A DNA stretch of 64,000 nucleotides from Diphasiastrum complanatum (Eukaryota; Streptophyta; Lycopodiopsida; Lycopodiales; Lycopodiaceae): positions 35,546,139-35,610,138 of the forward strand of contig CM055096.1 in NCBI GenBank assembly GCA_029204225.1. The letters run 5' to 3'. Of the stretch, positions 33,801 through 43,354 are shown piece by piece. The notes under the pieces are model-generated. The model made no database searches. It was given only the letters and a program-made list of their open reading frames with translations, and had not been told where the DNA came from. Made by a program: the position numbers and the translations under genes. The number at the start of each line of letters is the position of its first letter. Within the stretch, counting starts at the first letter, position 1.

Positions 33801-34783
33801 TAATTTATGTGGATGACATTATTTTAAGTGGAGGGAACAAGGAAGATATAGAAGATATCAAGAAAGCACTAAAAAAGGAATTTGAAGTGCATGATCTTGG
33901 TCTTTTGAGCTATATCTTAGGAATAGAAGTAATTAGAACTTCTCAAATCACTTTTATTTCACAAGAGAAGTATGCTATTTCTATTCTCAATAGATTTCAT
34001 ATGGTAGATGCAAATCCTATTGATACACCTATGGAATCACATGTAAAGCTAACTATAAGAGGTAATGAAAGATCCTTCGAGGACATTACTCTCTATAGGA
34101 AGCTAATAGGTTCTCTTATATATCTAACCATCACAAGACCTGATTTATCTTATTGTGTTGGTAGATTAAGCCAATTCATGCAAGATCCTAGCATAGAACA
34201 TTGGAAACTAGGAAAGAGGATCTTGAGATACATCTCGGGAACAAAAGATTTTGGCATTGTTTATAGAGGCTCATCACCTAACTTATTTGGTTTTTCAGAT
34301 TCAGATTTTGCAGGAGACCTTATGGATAGAAAATCCATAAATGCACATGCTATTTTCATAGGTGATGGAGCTATCTCATGGATGTCGAAGAAACAAGCAA
34401 CTATATCACTTTCTTCTAGTGAGGCCGAGTACAAAGCTTTGACATCATGCACAAAGGAGATGGTGTGGATCAAGAGGATGATTATGGAGCTTCATTTGCT
34501 GGATTTTTCAGAGAGTCCAATCATCTTTTGTGACAACCTTTCAGCCCAAAGTCTAGCAAGCAATCCGGTTTTCCATGCAAGGAGCAAACATATCGAGGTG
34601 GCTTACCATTTTGTGAGAGAACAAGTGTTGGCAAAAGAGATCAAGCTTGAACATGTCCCATCAAAGGAATGTGTGGCTGATATCTTTACCAAAGCATTGG
34701 GAAAGGACTTATTTTTCAAGCATAGAACAAGTCTTGGTGTACTTTCTAAATCTATGCTAAAACTAGTTGAAGAGGGAGTGTGA
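30833..34783 (+). CDS. Copia-A gag-pol polyprotein (1316 aa, intact)
   Basis: One open frame encodes everything needed for copia retrotransposition, in the Ty1/copia order with integrase before RT. It starts at MATNGGYMLE with a UBN2-type gag (about 1-230), then a CCHC knuckle CFYCGVKGHFASDC (about 245-258), then aspartic protease WWIDSGATSHM (about 304-314). GAG-pre-integrase follows (WHKRMGHLNYKAL, CEECALSKSH, about 437-480). The integrase catalytic triad is HSDIHG, SDNGGEY and QNGVAERKN (about 502, 564, 600). RT covers about 830-1080 with FAPVAKM and the YVDDIILSG active site near 992. RNase H carries DSDFAGD, SSSEAEYKAL and DNLSAQSLA. All key residues are present. Length is normal for the family. 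Gag and pol share a frame with no recoding site. Confidence 0.97.
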   Translation: MATNGGYMLESNDRLTSLNYSTWKVRMESLLEMNELMDIVVGVEERPLAPQEQLRYDKRAKKALHMIKMNVTNELIKEVGKCTSSSEAWEALKKVYESKSTSRVLTLRRQIFSCMQKKSENGHAFVLRVKALNDELACINDGINNEELVQVILNGLLDDHANLVQSYAIQKCLPSVGDLQEVLLAEEFRLQARVGASSTSQGGEEEAMFSKGKFKGKGKSNWSKGQDQGEHSTFGKKKDRSKLKCFYCGVKGHFASDCFKKKRDQGEKQTNLTIDEGGDELLSNDAFVMSSCLLANHGDIDPWWIDSGATSHMTYHKEYFSSLMAFDGDRKVIYTANDGECAIKGIGTIPISLSTNRNIELKDVLLIPSITKNLLSVSQMLDKGFKVEFDGDACLIKKGCSIIAKGKRQGKLFKLDACVVANQVGCMANEQMSIQEVWHKRMGHLNYKALEVIAKKEVVRGLPKSLTCLNHVCEECALSKSHRLPYTRSISRSKMPFSLLHSDIHGVTTISNGGAKMYVTFIDDFSRFCWVYLLKSKDEVFDVFVKFKVAIETQFTTKIKCLRSDNGGEYISNKFKAFCDEHGIKREYTCPRTPQQNGVAERKNRTLCESAKAMRLNANLPKPFWSDALLCANFLCNRWPSVVLEGKTPFEALFGTKPNVKFLRTFGCICYFNITLDDRTKEDPSSRKGIFVGYSEVSKAYRIYVPSIKKVFTSRDVIFDEGNIPKVVSSDDGVVATNVLDDNGVDDTLDVDVEEASSSQIPRRTPRHKVKPSRLTYDGKGKQVVDGSNYAFLTSFDVPSCVDEARQEEEWIQAMDLEFEALMKNNTWRLVELPKGKSAIGCKWIFKVKTNQDGSINKLKARLVAKGYAQEHGIDYEETFAPVAKMVSIRVIISLATLYGWDLWQLDISNAFLNGDLEEEVYMEQPESYVSHSKPNHVCFLQKSLYGLKQAPRSWYARLNSFLLSQNFTMSEYDHSLYFRISANDVTILLIYVDDIILSGGNKEDIEDIKKALKKEFEVHDLGLLSYILGIEVIRTSQITFISQEKYAISILNRFHMVDANPIDTPMESHVKLTIRGNERSFEDITLYRKLIGSLIYLTITRPDLSYCVGRLSQFMQDPSIEHWKLGKRILRYISGTKDFGIVYRGSSPNLFGFSDSDFAGDLMDRKSINAHAIFIGDGAISWMSKKQATISLSSSEAEYKALTSCTKEMVWIKRMIMELHLLDFSESPIIFCDNLSAQSLASNPVFHARSKHIEVAYHFVREQVLAKEIKLEHVPSKECVADIFTKALGKDLFFKHRTSLGVLSKSMLKLVEEGV

Positions 34784-35431
34784 AAAATTGTCAACTAGTA
34801 GTATTTTCCTAACTTGAGATTTTGTAGGCCTATGGCCAAATAAAAGTTAGAGATAGGTTCATACATGTATGTAGAGGCCCAAAGTATGTGTACACTACTT
34901 TTGAGGTCACATTAATTAGAGGAGGTCGAGTGTGGAGCTCTTCTATTGGCTCATAATTTGGTGCATTCCTATTTGACCAAATTTCTAGGTATATGGGTGA
35001 ATCCTATTGGACCCCAATTTTAGCCTATCATAAGACAAGTGGCCAAGAGGCACTATGGCTGCTATAAATAGCCATCTCCACGAGTATGTACACATCTCAT
35101 TTTCATTCTATTGAATGAATGTTATGCTCTTTGAAGATCCATCTTCTTCTCTCTCACTTTTTTGTTCATATCTTGCATTCTAGCCACTAGAATTGTGATT
35201 TCTTTGTTGCTATGGCTTCACACGTGTGAAATGCAGGTTGTAGGCTCTGAAGTACGGACAGGGACAGCAAGTTTCTGTTTGTGGAAGCTTATGATCAGAT
35301 TTTGATGTTTAGTTGATGTTTAGTATGCTTAACATCACAATTTCTATCATTTTTTCAATCTAGATGTGCATAACTTCCATGGCCAAGATCTTTATGAAAC
35401 TTTAGCATCTTTTGGATCTGAGTTTTTCACA
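34779..35431 (+). repeat. 3' LTR of Copia-A
   Basis: 653 bp, offset exactly 5208 bp from the 5' LTR with no difference seen. It overlaps the last few bases of the gag-pol ORF. Its TATA box is at 35063-35070 and its palindrome at 35217-35230. Confidence 0.95.
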
Positions 35432-36126
35432 CTCCTCCCCTTGTATACCTCCAAGGAGAGAGACTCCAAGCCATGTGCACTCCTAGATCATGACACGTGG
35501 CAACCATGTAGGTTCACGAGTCACCGGTCAAGTCTACAGGCCCAGTCATCATCCAGTCTCAAGTCTGGGTTTGGGACCCAAGGGAGTTGGGTCCCTAACA
35601 ACCATGAACAAGGAGCTTCACAATTATCAAGAACTCGTGGAAGGTCTTCTTTATTCACTCAAGAGGAATTGACAATACAATCAAAGCTCCCTCACAAGAG
35701 AGGGGTGCCCTTAAATAAGCAAGAGGGCTGCCCATGTGGAGCCCAAGTGGCAATTCCACCAAATTAGAAATTACATGTGGAAATTGCCCTTCCACTAGGG
35801 GTCACCATCAAAAGGTGGCTCACTCTAAATTATTAAGGGGGGTCTACATTTATTTACATTGTCTACACTTATTTAAGGGGGTATACACTTATTTACATTG
35901 CCTGGGAAACATTACTAGCTCCTACATGGTCGTTCCTTCTCTGGGATACACCATGTAGGCTCAAATAGAAAATAACTGTCATCCTAGCTAGTAATCCTCG
36001 ACTCTCATGCTCGGCTCTCAACTTCTTCTGCTCTCCTCCTTCTAAGACTTCCTCGGTCATGGGTGAGAGATACTCTATGTCTTCAGCTTGGCTTGGCATC
36101 CCCGGATTCTCCAGAATCTGCTAACA
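35432..36126 (-). repeat. 5' LTR of Gyp-G, right piece
   Basis: It resumes after Copia-A and ends CAGAATCTGCTAACA at 36126 (LTR start TGTTAGCAG on the minus strand). It matches the LTR fragment at 5196-5783 over about 500 bp. A duplicated TTTATTTACATTG tract (about 35849 and 35889) is an internal local repeat. Confidence 0.65.
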
Positions 36127-36850
36127 GTTATTACCAAACATTAGAATGTCATCAACAAAAACAACTAAGATTGGAGAAGTATTACCCTCAGTTTCAACAA
36201 ATACATCAGTATCTAAAATTAATCTTCTAAAACCAATAGAGACTAAAAACTCAGACATTCTTTTGTGCCAAGCTCTTGCGGCTTGTTTTAACCCATAAAT
36301 ACACTTCTTTAGTTTGCAGCATAGATCAGGGTATTCTGGATCAGAGAAGCCTTTGGCTACTAGTCTAGCCTTTATCGCTCAGCACTCCCATCAGGTTTCA
36401 ACTTTAATTTGGAGACCCATTTGCAGTCCACAATTTTTCTTCCTTTTGGTGGTTACTCTAGTGTCCATGTTTCATTTTCGTGCATTGAGTCAATTTCCTC
36501 CCGCATTGCCTTCCCCCATTCTTCTTATTCCTGATTTGTAAAAATAAGTTTCGAGTTCTGTTGTCATCAGACATTGATTTTCATCGCAGTTGTTAGCTGC
36601 AATTTTTTAAATAGCTTTCTATCAGATTTTGGCAAAGCGTCTTGTCTCAACAAGACTCTTCCGTTGTTCAGCTTGTACTGGTTGTTGTGGAGTCTGTAGC
36701 TCTTGTTGCTCAACTGCTTGTTGATCTTCTTGATCATCTGTCTTTATAGAAGTCTGATCTCCCTCTTCAATCCAGTCAAAGATGTAAGGAGTCAGATCAA
36801 AAAACTGATAACTAGTGTGGTCTACATCTTTCTGGAACGTCCCTCATCAA
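36127..36850 (-). pseudogene. Ty1/copia RT fragment (Copia-F), interrupted by Gyp-G
   Basis: The minus strand shows copia RT: KIVDCKWVSKLKLKPDG, GFSDPEYPDLCCKLKKCIYG, LKQAARAWHKRMSEFLVSI and the active site VVFVDDILMFGNN. Stops and shifts break it. The homology is cut right after the active site by the LTR terminus at 36126, so Gyp-G appears to have landed in this RT. The downstream half of RT is not found on the other side of Gyp-G. Confidence 0.8.
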
Positions 36851-37689
36851 GGTACGACTCGAGGCTAACCAGAGCCTGAAGTGAATAAAACCACGAGGTG
36901 TCATGGGACCGCCACCAGTTTTGGTGGGGGATATTGCTGGAGGGTTTGCGGATCCTGAGGCAACCCTAGCCCTAGTTAATAAGTGAGAGGAATTTGGCAC
37001 CCTGCACGTGTAAGTCCAACCCGATGATCACAACGGTTATTTGACAATCATAAAGTCAATAAAAGGACTTTAGGCCTTTTTGCGAGACTTTTAATGTCGC
37101 TGGCCTAAATGTCAATTTAGTGAATAAAGTTGGGGTTCCCACCAAATTTCAAATTCAAATTGGTTCCCTCCAATTTTGAATGGGTTCTCACTCTTTTTTA
37201 AATTTGAATAGTTAGAGAGGTAGAAATGGACCAATAGGATTCTGAGACCAGGGTCCTCCTCTCCATTATAAAAAGACCAACTCGAGTTTCCTAAACATGT
37301 TCATATCCTCATTTCAATACAAGCAGATTGGTTCTCTTATGGAATGGATTTGTGAATGTCCTTGCTCTCTATCTTTTTCCTCCATCTCTCATGCTTTTGT
37401 TGCATTTGTTAATTGTTGGATCTGATTGTTATTGGGATTGCATGTCCTTATGCTTTTTGTGAGAGAGAAAGGGAGAGAGAGAAAGAGTAAGCTTCCTTCA
37501 TTATGTATGTAGTGTTAATTCTTAGGGTTAATAGTTAGTGTTAAATATGGATCTTCCATTCATGCTGAATCTGAGATATGCTATCGCTCTCATGCGAACG
37601 AACCTCCGTGTGACAAGTAACTTTTACTATTTGATGCTAGATCTTGGGTTGAGGTTAGGATAGGAAAGAAACCCACTACATCCCATCAT
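36851..37689. other. Unclassified segment, LTR-like
   Basis: No coding domain. It has a TATA-like TTATAAAA (37265-37272) and a short GA-rich stretch near 37461. The arrangement recalls an LTR promoter, but I could not define ends or a second copy. Confidence 0.35.
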
Positions 37690-38545
37690 CAAAAATGACA
37701 TCTCTACCAACAATCACTTTGTAAGTAGAATGAATGTAAATCTTGTAGGCTTTCCTCACCTCACCATATCCAACAAAAATAGCTTTTCTTGCATATGGAT
37801 CCTCCTTGGTCTTATTATCAAGAGTAATGTTGACATAGCATTTGCATCCAAAAGTTCATAGAAGGTTGACACTTGACCCCCTCTTGAATAGCATCTCAAA
37901 AGGTGTCCTTCCATCCAAAATAGCACTCGTCCACCTATTGCACAAGAAATTGGCACACAACAAAGCTTGATCCCAAAATGGTTGATCAAGATTAGCACTT
38001 CACCTCATGGCTTTGGCACTTTCACATAAAGTCCTATTCTTCCTTTCAGCCACTCCATTTTGTTGTGGGGTCCTTGGTGTTGTATACTCCCTCTTGATCC
38101 CATGCTCATCACAAAAGGCCTTGAACTTGGTAGATATGCACTCACCACCATTGTTACTCCTCTGAGTGTTGGAAAGAGGTGTGTAAAAGATAGGTCTAAA
38201 AGAATCGAATAAAAACAACTCAAACAACAAGAAAGAAAATTTATCGAAAAACAAGATGACATAACAAAAGCATCATTTGAGCGTTGTTCATCAACACCAT
38301 CTTCATCAGTAGTTAGGTTGGTTTGCTTCTCACCTTGATTTATCTTCTTCTTGAAGCAATCACTAGCAAAATGCCCTTTGACTCCACAATAGAAGCATTT
38401 TAACTTTGACCTATCTTTCTTCTTAGCAACAAAAGTAAAAGGCTCAAATTGATCTTGATCCTTTGACAACTTGCCCTTTGCCTTTGCCCTTGAATTTGCC
38501 TTTGATGCACATAGCCTCTTCTCCATCTTGAGATGTTGTTGTAGA
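37690..38545 (-). pseudogene. Copia-A-related gag/integrase fragment, broken at repeat X
   Basis: The minus strand starts within gag (TTTSQDGEEAM), passes the CCHC knuckle CFYCGVKGHFASDC and a NDAFVMSS tail. It then has about 100 bp of unrelated sequence in place of protease and half of integrase (38165-38260), and continues SNNGGECISTKFKAFCDEHG, TPQQNGVAERKNRT, and to RDVIFD near 37690. Gag is cut at 38546 by repeat X at the point where the plus-strand gag at 27500-27752 is also cut. Non-functional. Confidence 0.82.
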
Positions 38546-38757
38546 CATTAGAGAAAATTTGGCCTTGGAAAGGGCCCTATAAAAAATTTCCACATAGCAT
38601 GACAAATTTTTGGTATGTAAAATACAAAAATAAAATCTTTTTTTGCCCGCAGTCCTACCCACACAGTCTTCAATGGTTACTTATTATGTGCACGGTAAAG
38701 TTTGTGGCTGGAAATAATTTCATAGCTTTTGAGTGATAGCTCGGATTGACACTTTTC
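38546..38757. repeat. Repeat X, copy 2
   Basis: It starts CATTAGAGAAAATTTG like copy 1 and shares AAAGGG.CC and CTTTTGAGTGATAGCTCGG followed by GATTGA. It is shorter (about 212 versus 438 bp). It lies between the broken copia gag and a plus-strand gypsy gag. Confidence 0.55.
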
Positions 38758-40410
38758 CATGCACGATTCAAATGAGGACAACAAGATCAATCTAGCCGTC
38801 ATGTACCTACAAGGTAAAGCATTTACATGGTGGCAAGATATAAGGGGTAAGCCTGAAGTTTCTAGGAATTGGGGGGATTTTTGTAAGGCCTTTAAGGCGG
38901 CCTTCCTTCCCATTTTTGATGATTTTGAATTTTATCCATATGGGGAACCGGCCCTTGGATTAGTATTTACAAGAATTTCAAGAGGTCTATTCTCGTTTTG
39001 CAACTAGAATAGATGCTTTGTTAGTAAAGTTGCATTTCATACTGGGGTTGCCAGGAGACTACCAGCTGGCAGGAGGAACTAGCCTCTTACCCTCGAGGAT
39101 GCTGTTCATTTTGCCAGAATCTACGATGATACTCGTACGATGGCTAAGCTTGAGACTGGTGTCTTGCCCGACGTAAAGGGTAAGAGGCCTTTCTTTCCAA
39201 GGAAATCGAAAGATAAGCAAAGGAAGGGGCTTCAGGTTTAGGGAAATCGAAAAAAAGATCTACCTTGGACCAGGAAACCTTCATGAAAGCCAGAAGCGAC
39301 AATCTGTGCTTCAATTGCATGGGACCAGGTCATGTCGCGAAGGAATGTCCAAAGAAACGGAAAGCTAAAGGGGCATCTTTTAAGACGCCAGGTAACTCTA
39401 GCATATCTAGTGTAGATCTTTCTTTTGCTGGTAATTATGTGTGTGAGCATTGTTGTTTTAATACGGTTGACCTCATTCGAATGAAGGGGGTTGTGGGTGG
39501 CCAAGCCGTAACTGTTTTATTTGAAGATGGTTCCACACATAATTTTATTAACGCTAATTTTTTGCAGAAGCTAAAGGTGGAAACAAGGCAAAGTGACCAC
39601 CGATACACAGTGAAGCTGGCAACTAGAGCAGAAAGCCAAGTTTGGGACCGGATAGTCCCATGTCTACCAATAGAGATTCAAGCCTATAAAGATAGATTAG
39701 ACTTTCATATTATGAATCTAGATAGGGTAGATGTTATACTTGGTAAAGAATGGTTCTATGAGAGGAACGAGTCTATGAAGAAAAACTATGTAACACACAG
39801 TTTGTCATTCTTACATAACGGCTCACTCATAGAATTGAATGGAAATGTTGATATTTCTACTCCGTATATTCTTTTTGCTTTGGAAATTGTTAAATGTATG
39901 GATATTGTGGATTGCAGTTCGTATTTGTGTTGGTTAAAGGATTTTACTTACCATGAAGAACGTAGTCTGCAATTTTACAATCTCCAAATGGAATTAATGC
40001 CTAACAACCTAAAACAAGAAAAACTCGCTGGAAGGTAGAATTTTTAGAAAACTTAGGCAATAATTTAACGATGTATTTCCTGAGCAACTTACTGAGGGTC
40101 TTTCCCCCTCTAAGGGTGTTGACCATGGTATTAAACTAATTCCTGGTAGTTCTCCTATATCACTGTATCCATATAGGATGAGTACTACTGAAGAGGATGA
40201 GGTTTATAGGCAACTGCAAAATTACCTTAAGATGGTCCATGTTAGGCCTAGTAGATCTCCCTGGAGGGCACCTGTGCTCCTTGTTGATAAAAAAGACGGA
40301 GGTACTGGTCTTTGTGTGGACTTAAAAAAGTTGAATAAGTTAACGATTAAAAACCGTTATCCCTTGCCACGAATGGATGAACTGGTTGATCGATGCTTGT
40401 TCTTAACACA
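38758..40410 (+). pseudogene. Ty3/gypsy gag, protease and RT start
   Basis: The plus strand encodes, in order and with frameshifts, a gag body (INLAVMYLQGKAFTWWQDI, EFQEVYSRFATRIDALL), a CCHC knuckle CFNCMGPGHVAKECP, and a gypsy aspartic protease (AVTVLFEDGSTHNFINANF, VDVILGKEWF) within a 257-codon open stretch (39265-40038). The N-terminal RT fingers follow ([37 protein letters not shown]). The homology ends near 40410 before the YXDD site. It may be the missing body of Gyp-G, whose gag start is inverted at 28402. Confidence 0.85.
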
Positions 40411-40434
40411 CTCATGAAGGCAGTTCGAAACAAA

Positions 40435-41635
40435 CTATGCCCAATCATAAAGGTTTTGGGCCTGCAGTCGTGAATTCGCCATCATGTGGAATAGGGACAT
40501 GGGTACTTGCAGCACCTTTGTTCGTGGTCGTTGTGAAAATTTGGTCAAGTATGCACATGCCGCTTGCAGCTGTTCATCATTAATGGTCTCAATGCGGTAC
40601 CCGTCTTTATTCTTCCATTTTTCCATTGAAGGATCTATGTATTTGAAATAGGTTTTCTGCTCAATCTTTTGGAGTGTCCTACTGACAGCATTTGGTCCTC
40701 GAGGGAACCCGAAGGGTTGCAAGTCTGCCACCGCAAAAGAGATGTTATAAACATAGTTTCTGATAGGGAGAACTATGAGTTGGCACGATCTTGATGTAGC
40801 ATTATAATTTGCATATGCCAGGTGTATCAGGTATGGACTTTGATACCTCGTCATGACATGGATTTGGAACTCAATTGCCTTGAAAAATGATTCTGCCTGC
40901 TGGTACCAGGTCTGCATCTCTGTAATATCCAATTTGCACAACTGGATGTCGAACTTATTAGCATCGTCGGAACTGGAACTAGAGTTGGAAGACTTGATGA
41001 AAAAATGGAAAAAATAGTGTTTTGAAAAAAGGATGTCAGTTGAGATTTGTGACAGTTAAGGGTGGCGTCGGTTGAGATTTGAACGAAGGCTTCTGTTGAG
41101 ATTTGAACGAAGGCCTCGATTGAGATTTGATGGAGGCTTCGATTGAGGTGGGACATAGGCTTTGGTTGAGATTTGACGGAGGCTTCGATTGAGGTGGGAC
41201 ATAGGCTTCGGTCGAGGTAAGACGTAGACTTCGATCGAGGTGGGATGGAGGCTTCGGATGAGAAGGCAGGTGAAAGCGTCAGTTCAGAAGGGATTGGAAG
41301 ATTTGTGTAGAGCGAAGTATGTTGCGGAATGAAAGGGTTGTCAAGGAATGAGGTTGGGTAGAGAAAAATGGAAGGTAAAAATTCTGAAGGCGGAAGATGT
41401 GGAGGTGTTTTTTGGAAGGATGGATTGGAATATGTGTGGAAAGCGAAGTATGTTGTGGAATGAAAGATACGTGGTGGAGGTGGAGTGTAACCGATGACAG
41501 GAGCATGGAACAAGAGAGCACCAGGATCAACCATAGGAGCAGGAAGATCGCCAGCAGATTGTCACAAGAAACTCTAGGATTCGCACTTCGTTGAGGTGCA
41601 AATGGCGTCGTTGTGATGGCATTTATGGACGCCAT
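40435..41635 (-). pseudogene. ORF-U, second copy: uncharacterised protein downstream of a gypsy integrase
   Basis: From about 41635 (MASINAITTTPFAPQRS) the minus strand encodes a protein needing frame changes. The N-terminal frame has a hydrophobic run (LLAIFLLLWLILVLS); a Pro/Ser-rich section follows in another frame (41534-40851), part of it built from a 25-bp minisatellite. The last 168 codons (40941-40435) are well ordered: ITEMQTWYQQAESFFKAIEF, LQPFGFPRGPNAVSRTL, DGYRIETINDEQLQAACAYL. That part aligns with ORF-U at 21441-22794. I do not recognise a domain. Its position about 0.93 kb after a gypsy pol end parallels the first copy. Confidence 0.5.
41058..41265. repeat. 25-bp minisatellite, block 1
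   Basis: About eight degenerate units of the type GGTTGAGATTTGAACGAAGG plus CTTCT. The unit length is not a multiple of three, so successive units are read in rotating frames. Confidence 0.75.
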
Positions 41636-41689
41636 CGTCTGGTTTCAGACGAGATGTGACGTGCCGGTTCGTTGAGGTTTGAAATTGGA

Positions 41690-42180
41690 ACCTTTGGCCG
41701 AGATTGGAGTGGGTGCTCCGGTTGAGATCTGATAGAGCACTCCGGTCGAGATCCAACTGAACACTTTGGTCGAGATTTAATAGAACACTCCGGTTGAGAT
41801 TTAACAGGATGCTCTGGTTGAGATAGAACAGGATGCTCTAGACACAATTCAACAGAATGCTCCGATCGAGATCCAACAGGATGCTCCGGTTGAGATTTGA
41901 CAGGATGCTCCGGTCAAGATTTGACAGGAGTCCTTTGGTCAAGATTTGACAGAAACGCTCCGGTTGAGATCTGACAGAAATGCTCTGGTTGAGATCTGAC
42001 AGAAATCCATCGGTTGAGATTTGATAGAAACTCATTGGTTGAGATCTGATAGAAACCCATCGGTTGAGATCTGACAGAAATCCATCGGTTGAGATTTGAC
42101 AGAAATCCATCGGTTGAGATGACAGAAACCCATCAGTTGAGATCTGACAGAAATCCATCGGTTGAGATCTGACAGAAATC
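41690..42180. repeat. 25-bp minisatellite, block 2
   Basis: About 20 units of the type CGGTTGAGATCTGACAGAAA plus TCCAT, most regular at 42060-42180. It is clearly related to block 1 about 425 bp away. It lies between the end of the gypsy pol relic and ORF-U. Confidence 0.85.
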
Positions 42181-42561
42181 TAGTATGGAGGAATGGAGCT
42201 GTGTGATGCAAGTGAAGAACTTCAGGTGGAAAATATGACTATGGCTCAAAGTAGAAGTTCTTATGGGAAAGAAGTATCTCAATGAAAGATTGCATGCTTA
42301 ATTGGGAATATTAGATACCAGACAAACAGAAATGAGATGGCCTAAAGTGTGATAAATCTTTCATATGGTGTAGTCTATCATTTGTTGACCTAGAACATTC
42401 ATGACAAATAAGTATTTATAGAAAAAGAAAATGCACAAAAAATCAATAAGTACAGGTACGAATTATAAACAAGAATAGGGTACAAAAATAGGCATTCAAA
42501 AAGAGAATAACAAGCAAGGAAATAAGAGAATAAAAATGGAATATATCCCAGGGAAAAAGTG
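42181..42561. other. Spacer between minisatellite and gypsy pol end
   Basis: About 380 bp of AT-rich DNA with no coding domain. An LTR start would be expected here for a minus-strand element, but I cannot define one. Confidence 0.35.
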
Positions 42562-43354
42562 CTAAATTGGGTCAACAAAAAACAACTCCTCGTAATACCG
42601 TCGTAGATGACCATCTTTGACGATAGTGTCTAGGAGTATTCCGTCAAGTGTTTGTAGTTGGATTGCACCATTAGGAAACATTTTATTGATAATATACGGT
42701 CCCTCACTTTGGAATTTCAATTTGTTGGGGTGCTTTTTCGATGTATAAAGAAGCACCTAGTGACCTAAGTGTAAATCCTTGTTTCGCAGGTGACGGTCAT
42801 GCTAGGCCTTTTGATGTCTTTTGTTAACTAGTTGTGCATGGTAAGATATGAGTCGTGTCTCGCATAACTGGGCTAACGTAAATAGCCTGGTTTTGACTTG
42901 TTTCTCAATTGTAGCGTTCTCATAGAGATCTGTAGAAAAGGCTTTCATGATTCTTAGAGAAGGTACTAAGAATTCGATAGACATTACCGCCTCTTGACCA
43001 TACACTAGATGGAATGGGGTAATCCATCCAATGGCTTTCTTCGGGGTTGTGCGGTAAGCCCAGATAGCTAAGAAGAGTTTTGTTTCCCAATCAGAGCGAC
43101 TGGTTTCAACTATCTTTGTCAATATCTTACATATCGTCTTGTTAGTTGATTCGGCCTGGCCATCACATCTAGGATAGTATGGTGTACTCTTCCGGTGAAC
43201 TACAAGGTAATGGCATAGCAAATTATCAATGACAGTATTTAAAAAGTGTGTGTTGCGATCACTAACTAGCTCTATAGGACAACCAAAATGTGTAATAGTA
43301 TTTTTGTAAAGAAAATGTGCTACAGTCTTTGTGTTGGCGTCCTTTGTTGTCCGA
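42562..43354 (-). pseudogene. Ty3/gypsy integrase core and C-terminus (TAT-like), interrupted by Copia-C
   Basis: The minus strand reads KDANTKTVAHFLYKNTITHF, GCPIELVSDRNTHFLN (second catalytic Asp), TPYYPRCDGQAESTNK (catalytic Glu intact), FLAIWAYRTTPKKAIG and FHLVYGQEAVMSIEFLVPSL. The C-terminal domain follows (SEGPYIINKMFPNGAIQLQT, VKDGHLRRYYEELFF) with a stop at 42562. At least one frameshift or stop (near 42800) separates the two parts. The upstream integrase is cut by the Copia-C LTR at 43355. It is less damaged than the copy at 23760. Confidence 0.88.

Larger units (their letters stand above)
29571..35431 (+). mobile_element. Copia-A: complete Ty1/copia LTR retrotransposon
   Basis: This 5861-bp element has two 653-bp LTRs that look identical base for base on reading. 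It has a perfect tRNA-Met primer binding site, a single uninterrupted gag-pol ORF and a polypurine tract (34769-34778, GAAGAGGGAG). The LTR termini are inverted repeats TGTGAAAAA and TTTTTCACA. TCCTC occurs directly before the element (29566-29570) and one base after it (35433-35437), a probable but offset target duplication. It lies inside a Gyp-G LTR. Identical LTRs and an open ORF indicate a recent, potentially active insertion. Confidence 0.96.

Noticed and set aside
31293-34794. Several 60-115 codon ORFs overlapping the Copia-A gene in other frames
   Set aside because: They are shadows of the intact 1316-codon reading frame.
41690-42180. CRISPR-like regular repeats
   Set aside because: The 25-bp units are directly adjacent with no unique spacers; this is a minisatellite in plant DNA.
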